Below, piece after piece: positions 37,751 to 46,035 of a stretch of DNA of 64,000 bases. The stretch covers positions 18,617 through 82,616 of the IMG/VR virus record IMGVR_UViG_3300025141_016306. The stretch is one strand, 5' to 3'. The stretch comes from a virus. A program made the position numbers and the translations under genes. Position 1 is the first letter of the stretch. Every line of letters begins with the position of its first letter. Under the pieces are notes generated by a model, which worked only from the letters and a program-made list of their open reading frames with translations, had not been told where the DNA came from and searched no databases.

Positions 37751-39093
37751 TAGCCGTTTTCCTCGTCACTATAACCTACCGGGCCGTATCCATGACTCTT
37801 AACAAGATCTTGAAGCTTTAAATAGTTGTTGATGATTACTTCACTTTTTTCTCCCTTTCCCCAGGGAGTATTTTCATCATATTCAAAGGTCAGTGTGGGT
37901 AGCTCTTCTTCGTATCTACTATACATGTGCATCGTGTTTTCCCATGATGTTTTAACCTCTTTGATTCCGAATTTTTTTGGATTATCATAAACAGGAGTGC
38001 CTGGGCGGACCGTAAAAAGTGATAAATAAACAGCATCCGGACCGGTCTCTTGTATAAAATCCCAAGTTTTATCAACAATGTCAGTAGGTTCTCCAGGTAG
38101 GCCCAGAATCATATAAATTCGTGTTTCAATTCCAGCTTTTTTAAGAAGTTTTATACTTTTCCTTGCTCTCTCAACTTTGATTTTTTTATTAATAATGTCC
38201 AGCGATTGCTGAGAAACACTCTCAACACCCATGCACATTATAATACAGCCGGCGTCTTTAGACAGGCTGGCTATCTCTGGCGTGACCGAATCAACACGAC
38301 ACTGTGCCTTCCAGACCACCCCGGTACTTCCTATCGCCTCTAAGTGAGGTATGGCTTTGCTTTTTTTGAGAGGCATACAAATTTCATCTACCATACTGAT
38401 TCCACACACACCATACTCTCGCTTAAGATACTCAATCTCCTCTTTAATGAGTTCCGGGGATCGAAATCTTATACCCGGACTGAATTGTTTTGATGCCGGC
38501 ATTGCGCAAAATGAACAGCTGTACGGACACCCACGACTAAACATTGTAGTTGTTCCTACGATCTTGTCGTATCCGGGAGTATTCTTTAATGTTAATAATC
38601 CTGGTCTAGCTATTGTTAATTTTGGCAAATATTTTCGAAGAGGATACGGATGATCGTTAATGTTCGTGCTTTTGCTAATATACCTTTTTTTTAACTTTGA
38701 ATCGCGAATATCTTCAATAACCTGGATGATTGATTGTTCTCCATCACCTAACACAATTGCATCAAAAACCTCTAGTGTCTTCTCTTGAAAAGCTGTTGCA
38801 TGCGGACCCCCTGCAATATGAAGTGCTGTCGGGTACCTCTGTTTCAATTGCTCAACAATTGACTCTTGTTCATAGAGGTCTAGGGTATAAAGAGAATGAA
38901 GATAAACATCACATTCTTGAATATGATAAATTGCAAATCTTTTTTTTATGCCCCTTAAATCTATTAAGGATACATCAACCTCAGAACCGAAATGAGATTC
39001 AAGAATTGTGAGTATTTGAAAATGTGTGTGTGGATCTCCCCGGAAGGGATCATGTAAATACTCACTACTTGGAAAAATAAATCCAATTTTCAT
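37750..39093 (-). CDS. B12-binding-domain radical SAM enzyme, 447 aa
   Basis: The N-terminal about 130 residues have a cobalamin-binding-like Rossmann fold ending in the typical HIAGGPHAT and VLGDGEQS. The radical SAM core follows with the [4Fe-4S] motif CPYSCSFC (C189, C193, C196) and a later GMGVES-like segment (CMGVESVSQQ). This architecture is used for methylations and rearrangements on unreactive carbons, including C-methylation of sugars and antibiotics. Its location among sugar-nucleotide genes points to sugar modification. The specific reaction cannot be told. Whether cobalamin is really bound is uncertain, because no DxHxxG is clear. Confidence 0.83.
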   Translation of the reverse strand: MKIGFIFPSSEYLHDPFRGDPHTHFQILTILESHFGSEVDVSLIDLRGIKKRFAIYHIQECDVYLHSLYTLDLYEQESIVEQLKQRYPTALHIAGGPHATAFQEKTLEVFDAIVLGDGEQSIIQVIEDIRDSKLKKRYISKSTNINDHPYPLRKYLPKLTIARPGLLTLKNTPGYDKIVGTTTMFSRGCPYSCSFCAMPASKQFSPGIRFRSPELIKEEIEYLKREYGVCGISMVDEICMPLKKSKAIPHLEAIGSTGVVWKAQCRVDSVTPEIASLSKDAGCIIMCMGVESVSQQSLDIINKKIKVERARKSIKLLKKAGIETRIYMILGLPGEPTDIVDKTWDFIQETGPDAVYLSLFTVRPGTPVYDNPKKFGIKEVKTSWENTMHMYSRYEEELPTLTFEYDENTPWGKGEKSEVIINNYLKLQDLVKSHGYGPVGYSDEENG

Positions 39094-39106
39094 TTTTATT
39101 TCCTCT

Positions 39107-40018
39107 TTATTGTGTCGACGAGCAGCATTCCCTTACTTTCTTTACTATCTCCGACGCAGAAGGTGGCAAGTTATCTACTCTCGGATGAAAGCCGGCTGTT
39201 CGATGTTTCAGTGCCATTGTGTGAATCGGTTTATTAGATTTCAGCATGATGCGATGTGCTATGCTGCTAGCAGCACCTTCCTCATAGTCATCATCTAATA
39301 CAATTCCTCCAAATTTAGAAGATTTTAATGCTGTCAAAGACTCTTCACTCAAGTTAAAGGGCTTGATCCACAAAATATGATCCACATTTACCCTATAACC
39401 CTCTGACTCTAAAGATCTGCAGGCTTCTTCTGCAGCAAACCTAGTAATAGATATCGGAAACAAAGTGATGTCTGATTCTTCATGAAACGTATTCGGTAAT
39501 TCTTCAGTGTTGTCATAGCTCTTTCGGTGTTCTGAGATGTAATAAACACAGTCGTCTTTCATGAAACTGTTATAAACACTTCTGTATTCTTCTGGTGTCA
39601 TTGGAGCTGCTATCTTGACTCCCGGCATTCTTTGATAAATTGAGTGGTGGGAAGAGCCGGCCACCGGGCCGATACCGCCTTCCATGGCGATACTTCTAAC
39701 CATGAGGGGACATGGGCGTTGCCAAATCTCTTGTGATTTCATGGCGTAATTGGCGATAATGGGCGAATTATACCATTGGAATCCTTGATATCTAACGACA
39801 TAAATTGGTCGTTCGCCAGCTAGCGCTAAACCGGTGACAATACCTCCGCCTGCAACATCTGCCATTGAAAGTTCAACCATGCCATCTTCTTCATAGAGTT
39901 CAGGAAGGGTTCCACCAACCCAGCCGACGGCTGTGAGACATTGGCCAAAGCAACGGCTGCCGTTCGCAAGGTGGGTGCGAGTTATTTCTTTTATTGTGTC
40001 TCTAACTGTTTTTGCCAT
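39107..40018 (-). CDS. Thiamine-diphosphate dehydrogenase E1 beta subunit (transketolase-type)
   Basis: A 303-residue protein with the transketolase pyrimidine-binding domain (about 1-170: VELSMADVAGGGIVTGLALAG, IANYAMKSQ, GIGPVAGSSHHSIYQRMPG) and C-terminal domain (about 185-300). In E1 enzymes the beta subunit supplies the catalytic Glu and pairs with an alpha subunit holding the thiamine pyrophosphate. Its start lies inside the last 28 bases of the alpha gene. In this sugar island the pair may add or transfer a two-carbon unit rather than feed the citric acid cycle: no E2 or E3 gene is visible. Confidence 0.82.
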   Translation of the reverse strand: MAKTVRDTIKEITRTHLANGSRCFGQCLTAVGWVGGTLPELYEEDGMVELSMADVAGGGIVTGLALAGERPIYVVRYQGFQWYNSPIIANYAMKSQEIWQRPCPLMVRSIAMEGGIGPVAGSSHHSIYQRMPGVKIAAPMTPEEYRSVYNSFMKDDCVYYISEHRKSYDNTEELPNTFHEESDITLFPISITRFAAEEACRSLESEGYRVNVDHILWIKPFNLSEESLTALKSSKFGGIVLDDDYEEGAASSIAHRIMLKSNKPIHTMALKHRTAGFHPRVDNLPPSASEIVKKVRECCSSTQ

Positions 40019-40830
40019 ATCTCTTCTACTTTTTGCTTCGTTTGTTTATCAATCGCGCTGGCCTCTTCGCCTAAATCATCCATTTCTACCTGATATCTGT
40101 CAAAAATGTTCTCGTCGTCGATTCCCGCACCCGAATGCCAAAATTTTCTATGCGTGTTCACATTCAACAGAACAGGGCCATCAGAGAATGGATTTTTCAG
40201 GAAAGATGCCAACTCCAGCGGATCATCGCTGGTGTCAAAACCTTTCATTTTAAACCCCTTCGCCACGTCGGGCAATTCCCAATTGCGCCGCATCTTCTTT
40301 TCGGTTAAAATGGAAAGATTGTTATCCTCCACCACAAAGATCATTGGAAGATTTTTGGTGGAAGCCCAGCCTAGGGCGCCGAACACGTAGTCTTCTTCGG
40401 CAGATGCGTCTCCCAAATGCACAATAGTGGGGTGTTGGGTACTGTAACAATGGCCAACGGCGATTGGGGCTTGAGAGCCCATGAGGCCGTCATGACCAAA
40501 TATATTTTTTTCTTTGGAGTGAATCGAAGCGGATCCGCCCATCCCGTAAGCGCAGCCTGTAGAGCGCCCAAGCAACTCGTCTACAAGCGCTTCAGGCGGT
40601 GCGTCATAAGATAAATATGTCGAGTGGCCGCGGTGTTGAATAAAGATATTGGGGTTAATTTTTTTCTGGTGTAGCACCTGGGCTATAGTCGCAGAAATAT
40701 ACTCTTGACCCGCAGAGAGGTAGATAGGAAACTTAAACATTTTACTCTGAATTCCGTTAAATACATATTGTTCAAAATTTCGACACAATGACGCCCTTTT
40801 GAAAACGTTTATTCTAAAATCCCTGCTCAT
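39991..40830 (-). CDS. Thiamine-diphosphate dehydrogenase E1 alpha subunit
   Basis: A 279-residue protein with the thiamine pyrophosphate motif: GD at about 140-141 (HLGDASAEEDYVFGAL) followed by NN at about 170-171 (VVEDNNLSI), the classical GD-x(25-30)-N(N) metal and cofactor site. Upstream, QHRGHSTYLS and the YGMGGSASIHSK loop match E1 alpha. It is shorter than the usual roughly 360 residues. It overlaps its beta partner (28 bases) and the preceding HAD gene (ATGA). The substrate is unknown; acetyl or glycolaldehyde transfer to a keto sugar is a hypothesis from context. Confidence 0.85.
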   Translation of the reverse strand: MSRDFRINVFKRASLCRNFEQYVFNGIQSKMFKFPIYLSAGQEYISATIAQVLHQKKINPNIFIQHRGHSTYLSYDAPPEALVDELLGRSTGCAYGMGGSASIHSKEKNIFGHDGLMGSQAPIAVGHCYSTQHPTIVHLGDASAEEDYVFGALGWASTKNLPMIFVVEDNNLSILTEKKMRRNWELPDVAKGFKMKGFDTSDDPLELASFLKNPFSDGPVLLNVNTHRKFWHSGAGIDDENIFDRYQVEMDDLGEEASAIDKQTKQKVEEIWQKQLETQ

Positions 40831-41339
40831 AGAATGCTCTCCCAGCAGTCAAAACTATTGCGATCTATTGCTTTGACGCCCCCTATCGAGGCTGCTTCGG
40901 TCAAATCTTTTTCATTGTCATCGAAAAAAACGTATTCTCCGCAAACATCCGCAATTTCTTTTATATTATACAGCTTTAGGTCTGTTTTGTAAAGTAAAAT
41001 CTTCTTATAATTGAAAAATTCGTATATTCCAAACCTCTTTAACAAGAGGACCGACGGTTGCTTTTCATACTCGACTTCGTATATGCCACCGCGGGAAAGA
41101 AACCCAATGTTTTTACCCAAAGCCTGTAACTTTTCTAGAACAGGACGGATGCCGGCGTGTAGCGAACATGTGGAGAAAACATCATCAATAATAGTATCCG
41201 ACCATTCTCCCTCAATAGTATAAGGTAAGAGCATTTGTTTTGCCCATATGGGCTCCCCGGTTTTGGAATTTGTATCCCAGACGGTGCGATCTAAATCAAA
41301 AATAAAAGTATCATACCGCGCTGCTAGGTCCGCTATCAT
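40827..41339 (-). CDS. HAD-superfamily phosphatase (MDP-1/FkbH-like), 170 aa
   Basis: A small HAD hydrolase with the nucleophile motif FIFDLDRTVWD, a second motif near FLSRGG and a terminal acidic motif VFFDDNEKDL, as in magnesium-dependent phosphatase-1 and HAD-IIIC proteins. DLDRTVWD is closer to MDP-1/FkbH than to GmhB. The start ATG at 41339 follows a GGAG about 7 bases away; a possible TTG 5 codons earlier is less likely. It could remove a phosphate from a sugar intermediate. It overlaps the cupin gene by 29 bases and the E1 alpha gene by ATGA. Confidence 0.75.
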   Translation of the reverse strand: MIADLAARYDTFIFDLDRTVWDTNSKTGEPIWAKQMLLPYTIEGEWSDTIIDDVFSTCSLHAGIRPVLEKLQALGKNIGFLSRGGIYEVEYEKQPSVLLLKRFGIYEFFNYKKILLYKTDLKLYNIKEIADVCGEYVFFDDNEKDLTEAASIGGVKAIDRNSFDCWESIL

Positions 41340-42006
41340 TCTTTTTCTCCACAATCATGGTGACGGTGTCGGTGACCACGTCCTTAAACACAGTCATCAA
41401 CTTCTTAAGAACTGCTCCGGACACAATGTCGCCCGGGCCAGCGACGGTTGTTGCGTAATCTGTGATGAGACCGCCCCTTAGAAAAGTAACATGTGTATCG
41501 TCGGGCAAATCGGCGAAATAAGAGGAGCTATCAACGCTCGTTAAATGAATATTGCAATTTGCAAAATCATAAGTCACGGTCTGTGATGGGGGCGGATCTT
41601 CAAGCCATAAGCAGTCGTCTTTTTTGGGCGCTTCGAAAGTGTTATCCTCATAAGGCTTTCCCTCGCGACCGTAAAAATCTTTGAAACGTACCAAATCATG
41701 TTTATCGACGGGTGTTTCGATCTCCATTACCCATGCGCCTGGTTGGCTCACCGCCTGAGTGGAGTGAAAAAGGCCTTTTCTAATCATCATTTTCCCGCAA
41801 GTTTCGACAAAAAACTTATTACTGAGAAATGATATCTGCACATCCCCGTCAAGCACCATCAGTCCAGTGGTTTTGTTGGGGTGACAGTGCATTGATGTCG
41901 CTTGCTTGTGGGCAATATATAAAAACCAAAGACCTACGTGTTCATTTTCGTAGGCCAGGTATTCATAGCCCCAGGGCTTCTTAACTATGGTGTCTTCATA
42001 GCTCAT
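41311..42006 (-). CDS. Cupin-domain protein, phosphomannose isomerase-like, 231 aa
   Basis: The N-terminal about 110 residues form a cupin: KKPWGYEYLAYENEHVGLW, SMHCHPNKTTGLMVLDGDV and the second His motif in KGLFHSTQAV. The KPWGYE opening is typical of type II phosphomannose isomerase-like cupins. The C-terminal half (about 130-231) has no recognised motif. The protein is likely a sugar-phosphate isomerase or binding protein. Overlaps the PfpI-family gene by ATGA. A second, shorter cupin of the same type lies at 29070-29429. Confidence 0.7.
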   Translation of the reverse strand: MSYEDTIVKKPWGYEYLAYENEHVGLWFLYIAHKQATSMHCHPNKTTGLMVLDGDVQISFLSNKFFVETCGKMMIRKGLFHSTQAVSQPGAWVMEIETPVDKHDLVRFKDFYGREGKPYEDNTFEAPKKDDCLWLEDPPPSQTVTYDFANCNIHLTSVDSSSYFADLPDDTHVTFLRGGLITDYATTVAGPGDIVSGAVLKKLMTVFKDVVTDTVTMIVEKKNDSGPSSAV

Positions 42007-42542
42007 TTCCCTCTTTTCTCTAAAACTTCATATCCAGTTCTCATCCACTCGCCCATAAAGTCATAATGAGGGGAGGAAACTATATTGCTATCAACAACAA
42101 CCGGGCCTCTATGATAAGTTGCCCCAGCGTTGTTGATGTCAGCTTCAATGGCATAATAACCCGACACTGTTTTGCCTCTAAGAACATCTGCCGTAATCAA
42201 TAATTGGGCGCCATTGCATAGAGAGAAAATAGTTTTGTCTAACGCATTCCACTCGCGTACAAATTCAACTACCCCCTCCTCTAATCTTAATTTTTCCAAA
42301 GCCTTAACGCCTCCTGGGACTATCAATAGATCATATTGCAGGTACTTTTCTCTAGTCTCGGAATCATTAAAATCAGACGTCAATACGTCACCAACCATGT
42401 GACATCCTAAAATTCCATAGAATCTTCCCAACTGATTGGCTACAATTGTAACCTCAAAGTTGTTTTCCTTTAAGCTGTGATAAGGGTATATTAACTCGTG
42501 GTCTTGAAAACCGGCATGAGTAAGGATAAGTGCTTTTTTCAT
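42003..42542 (-). CDS. DJ-1/PfpI family protein, 179 aa
   Basis: It opens KKALILTHAGFQDHELIYPY (E16 is the conserved acid) and carries the nucleophile elbow in FSLCNGAQLL (C109), preceded by DLLIVPGGV. These are the defining features of the DJ-1/PfpI superfamily, whose members act as glyoxalase/deglycase, amidase or chaperone. A deglycase/glyoxalase-type activity would suit a locus that handles reactive keto sugars, but this is only a guess. Length is typical. Coupled to both neighbours by ATGA overlaps. Confidence 0.8.
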   Translation of the reverse strand: MKKALILTHAGFQDHELIYPYHSLKENNFEVTIVANQLGRFYGILGCHMVGDVLTSDFNDSETREKYLQYDLLIVPGGVKALEKLRLEEGVVEFVREWNALDKTIFSLCNGAQLLITADVLRGKTVSGYYAIEADINNAGATYHRGPVVVDSNIVSSPHYDFMGEWMRTGYEVLEKRGK

Positions 42543-43051
42543 ATTTTAATTCCTCTTTTGTCTCTGACCTGTAAGATTGGATTCTCAATAGGCCAATTAA
42601 TTCTAAGTGTGGGGTTGTCCCACGATAACGTAAATTGTTCTGACACGTCCGGGTAATCGCCCGGATATGCCCATTTATAGTGAAAGACGGATTGTTCGCT
42701 TAAAACCACAAAGCCGTTGCCCACGCCGGGAGGTATTAAAACCTGTTTGCGAGTGCGATCATCTAATACAATCCAATCCCATTGTCGAAACGTGTCCGAG
42801 TTGGGCCGGTTGTCGGCAACGACGAAATAAAGCTCTCCATATAAGCAGGTTACCAATTTCCAGGACTTAAAATCCCCATGAATCCCCCGGAGAACGTTTT
42901 TCCGCGATGTCGATACTTTATCATGATTGAACTCTAAATTAAAATTGTTTGTGTCTTTGTGCCATAAAGTCCAAAGGTCGCCGCGGTAATCAGTATATAT
43001 ATCCGGGGTGTACACCTGTACATCTTTTATTTTTTCCAACTGATTTTCCAA
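42539..43051 (-). CDS. RmlC-like sugar 3,5-epimerase, copy 1
   Basis: A 170-residue RmlC-fold protein: TDYRGDLWTLWHK, the catalytic His segment LRGIHGDFKSWKLV, IPPGVGNGFVVLSEQSVFHY and WPIENPILQVRDKRG at the C terminus. Compared with copy 2 (37241-37750) the same motifs occur in the same order, with many substitutions between them. This suggests an old duplication or two separate acquisitions. Predicted to epimerise C3 and/or C5 of a 4-keto sugar nucleotide. It overlaps the preceding 138-residue gene by 25 bases. Confidence 0.82.
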   Translation of the reverse strand: MENQLEKIKDVQVYTPDIYTDYRGDLWTLWHKDTNNFNLEFNHDKVSTSRKNVLRGIHGDFKSWKLVTCLYGELYFVVADNRPNSDTFRQWDWIVLDDRTRKQVLIPPGVGNGFVVLSEQSVFHYKWAYPGDYPDVSEQFTLSWDNPTLRINWPIENPILQVRDKRGIKI

Positions 43052-43443
43052 TCTTTAAACTCTGCGGCCAAGCAATCAATTTTATAATCCTTTCGGCCGC
43101 CAACTACCTCTTGTATGCGATTTTTAGCTGTGTTTCGGATCCCATTTAAACCATGGGTAAGTTCAAGATCGTTGCCGTCCTTGATTCCTTTCCGATAGTT
43201 GGATTCGTTGTGCCATATATGCAGATTCATTTGCGATAATACAACCACAGCCCGTAACACTTCTGCGTTCAGTATAGCATCTTTACTGGTTAAAATTAAA
43301 TTGATATCGTGCAGAATAGCGGCTATCTCTTCCGCATATTCTTCTTTGTGTTCCGGTATGAAAACTTCTTTAAGTTGGGCTATGGAGAGTCTGTCAATTA
43401 ACTCTGATAAGGTGGGAAGGTACTTTCTTTCTGCGCTGCTCAT
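43027..43443 (-). CDS. Conserved helical protein of polysaccharide clusters, 138 aa
   Basis: An all-helical, soluble protein with the segment TLSELIDRLSIAQLKEVFIP near its start and a WHNESNYRKGIKDG motif around residue 80. I have the impression this LSELIDRLSIxQLK pattern recurs in small proteins of glycan clusters, but I cannot name a function. There is no signal peptide or catalytic motif. It lies between the methyltransferase and RmlC genes and overlaps the latter, so it is likely co-expressed with them. Confidence 0.6.
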   Translation of the reverse strand: MSSAERKYLPTLSELIDRLSIAQLKEVFIPEHKEEYAEEIAAILHDINLILTSKDAILNAEVLRAVVVLSQMNLHIWHNESNYRKGIKDGNDLELTHGLNGIRNTAKNRIQEVVGGRKDYKIDCLAAEFKDWKISWKK

Positions 43444-43461
43444 TTCTTGCCTCTTATTTGG

Positions 43462-44247
43462 TTACTTGGAACAAAGCAGCACATAATTTTTTATTTCATT
43501 GGTGGGAGGGTTCTCCTCCTCCAGGACCACATTGGAAAATATTTTATTTAACTCGTCGATCATCCACTGCTGTTTGTTCTCGTCTCTAAAGTTTATCAAA
43601 AAATAGCCATAATTGCAAGTTTTAATTACATTATCGATATAAAATTTTATTCCTTTGCGATCCAACTCAGACAAGCACCAGTTAGAAACAACAAGATCGT
43701 ATTCTTTAAGCTCGATGGACTCGGTATCATGGAGAGATACATTGGGATGCTTGTACAGGCTTAAATATTTTTTAGCCAACCCCAAGGTTTGCGCGCGATC
43801 AATCAAGTCCATGGATTTAACCCCATATTTCAAAATAATATTGGCTTGGCCGCCATATCCACTCCCAATCTCGCAAACGCTTTTGCCGTGAGGGTCGACC
43901 AATCGAGTCTTGATGTCCTGAAGAACCGACAAGAAGCATAAAGTGCCGGGACTAATCATTCCAGTTTTTTCATAGTGATAAAACAATGGGTTGCCGACGG
44001 CGTCATTGTTTTTATATTTGTCGATGCTCTCCATTAGTTCTGTGTCTTTAAGGAAATTGTACCATACATCCGCGATATTCTTGTGCCGGATATCATTCCC
44101 AATAACTTTGCAAAAAATATTATTTCTTTTGAAATTCAAAAGCTTTTGTTTATCATGGCAAATATTAACACATTCTTGCAAGAATGCATCCTCCAGGTTA
44201 GCTACGATCCCGGCATGCCACTCGCCGTCAAATTTTAATTGTGTCAT
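43462..44247 (-). CDS. SAM-dependent (putative sugar O-) methyltransferase, 261 aa
   Basis: The class I methyltransferase signature is clear: VCEIGSGYGGQANIIL (SAM-binding motif I), a following acidic residue in MDLIDRA, then YDLVVSNWCLSEL. The architecture resembles putative sugar O-methyltransferases in polysaccharide clusters, with a long N-terminal helical part (about 1-110). Donor is SAM; acceptor is likely a hydroxyl on a sugar. Overlaps the GT10-like gene by ATGA. Confidence 0.75.
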   Translation of the reverse strand: MTQLKFDGEWHAGIVANLEDAFLQECVNICHDKQKLLNFKRNNIFCKVIGNDIRHKNIADVWYNFLKDTELMESIDKYKNNDAVGNPLFYHYEKTGMISPGTLCFLSVLQDIKTRLVDPHGKSVCEIGSGYGGQANIILKYGVKSMDLIDRAQTLGLAKKYLSLYKHPNVSLHDTESIELKEYDLVVSNWCLSELDRKGIKFYIDNVIKTCNYGYFLINFRDENKQQWMIDELNKIFSNVVLEEENPPTNEIKNYVLLCSK

Positions 44248-46028
44248 TTTACTCCCCTTGCTTGTGGATTTAATTTGTCAAAATCAACAACCTTGTGAAT
44301 CAAATCAGCTAGTTGGTCATCGGCTCTCCAATAATTCTTGGCGAGTTCAAAGTTCTTCTTCACTGATTCTAGACGCGAATAATAATCTTCTTCAGTCAAA
44401 TTCGATAAGATTTCATCCAACTCTTCATAAGTGTCAAAAAAGATAACCCCGTTTTCATCAAAATATTTACCAACTTCACGAGTTCCCCAAAAAATAGGGA
44501 TGGTGCCTGTAATTAAAGGATCGATAAAGTCCGTGAAAAAAGTATCCAATTGGCAATTCTGGATTATAATGCTAAACATGTGATCTTTTAGGGCCAATAT
44601 CTTGCCGTGCTGTGGAAAGCGTTTAAACCCGCCGCCCCATAGCTCAATATTGTGCTTTTCAGCCAACTCATCTGCCACGCGATGTCTTAAAATGTGGCCA
44701 GGAGCCCATTTTTTCTCGCTCGCAACCATTGAAACGAGCTTGCTTTTTTCATGGACTCCCCAGTCATCATGGTGTACGCGTAAAAAACAAAACGGGAAGA
44801 GATGGCATTTTTCATATTTGTCCGCGAGTTCTTGGCTGAAAGAGAATAAATAATCTAGTTCTGGTAGCACTTCGGGCACTGCGTCAAAAGCCCATTGATG
44901 GACAACGGGAGGCTCCATAATCCAGCCTATCTTGATGGGGGAATTAACCGCTTTAATAACCCCGGGCCTCAAGAATCGATCCGTAAAAATAGTAATGCCT
45001 GAATATTCGTGAAAGTATCTCTTGCCCTCGACATAGCGCAATTTTTTGCCGCGTGGTGCTTTTTCGCCTTGTGTCGTTATATAGCCGAAATCCGGATGAT
45101 CCTGGGTGTGGATAAAGTTGTTGTCAAAAAGATTAACAGTCAGCAACGGTGATTCGGGATCGTCGTATATACAATTATATTCCTCAAAATGTGTAGGGGA
45201 GGTAGGGTGAAAATCTAGAAAGGAGGGGTGAAATTCATAACCCTCTTTTTCAAAAAACCTCGGGGGATTGTTCGCATGTTGACCCCAAATTAAATCTCTC
45301 TCCTCAAGGAACCCTTCTTTTACAAGCTCCTTGATCGTTTCCGGTTGCAGTCCCAATACATTATATTTGTCGGGGTTAAAGCGCGATACGGCGCCTTTTG
45401 CTGTGGTGCGCAGAGGATATTGGCACAGGTCTCTATCGTAAAAAGCCACCGTCTGGTTGGGCATCTTTTCGATACTAGCTTTTTGGGAACCTTTAATTTC
45501 GAAGTCCCACGGGCTCCAATCATTATCCAGGAATTTAAGAAGAAATTCGCGATTCCAAACCGCGGGTTGCGTAGAAATACGATAGGGCGCATCTGGCTTT
45601 TTATGAACTACCATAAAATTATTAACTTGGCCCATGGGGGCAATATTGCCCTCAATTTGTGTATCAAATGTAAGGTCAAAGCGGCCGATTTTAGAAGTTC
45701 TGTGCATCAACCCTAACGCTGTCTGTATCATTTCCAGATCTGGTGCCCCGCAGAGCAAATAATCATCCAAAGAAAATATTACAAAGTCCTCTGGTATATC
45801 TTTCATAAAGTCGTGGATGTAACGAGTCCACGACGAGGCGCCTCCGACTTGTTCGGGGGCTAAAGAGTGGAAGGTGTGGTTTTCATTGTAAAAATCGAAC
45901 TCGGGTGCGGCAAATCCTAAAAAATGGACTTGGGCCTTTGGCCAAAATTTATTATATAAATAAGAGCTTATTTTAACAATAGGAAGGGAGGCGTCGCAAC
46001 AAGGGATGTATATAGCTGGTGTGTCCAT
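44244..46028 (-). CDS. Two-domain glycosyltransferase with C-terminal GT10 (fucosyltransferase)-like domain, 594 aa
   Basis: The first about 230 residues look like a GT-A or related domain, with an acidic motif in FVIFSLDDYLLCG. The C-terminal half matches the GT10 alpha-1,3-fucosyltransferase nucleotide-binding region: FSIIIQNCQLDTFFTDFI, then PLITGTIPIFWG and a final helical segment. GT10 enzymes use GDP-fucose; a GDP-linked deoxy sugar made by the same island would be a natural donor. No signal peptide or membrane segment, so it acts in the host cytoplasm or on a virion protein. Confidence 0.72.
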   Translation of the reverse strand: MDTPAIYIPCCDASLPIVKISSYLYNKFWPKAQVHFLGFAAPEFDFYNENHTFHSLAPEQVGGASSWTRYIHDFMKDIPEDFVIFSLDDYLLCGAPDLEMIQTALGLMHRTSKIGRFDLTFDTQIEGNIAPMGQVNNFMVVHKKPDAPYRISTQPAVWNREFLLKFLDNDWSPWDFEIKGSQKASIEKMPNQTVAFYDRDLCQYPLRTTAKGAVSRFNPDKYNVLGLQPETIKELVKEGFLEERDLIWGQHANNPPRFFEKEGYEFHPSFLDFHPTSPTHFEEYNCIYDDPESPLLTVNLFDNNFIHTQDHPDFGYITTQGEKAPRGKKLRYVEGKRYFHEYSGITIFTDRFLRPGVIKAVNSPIKIGWIMEPPVVHQWAFDAVPEVLPELDYLFSFSQELADKYEKCHLFPFCFLRVHHDDWGVHEKSKLVSMVASEKKWAPGHILRHRVADELAEKHNIELWGGGFKRFPQHGKILALKDHMFSIIIQNCQLDTFFTDFIDPLITGTIPIFWGTREVGKYFDENGVIFFDTYEELDEILSNLTEEDYYSRLESVKKNFELAKNYWRADDQLADLIHKVVDFDKLNPQARGVK

Positions 46029-46035
46029 CGGATTT

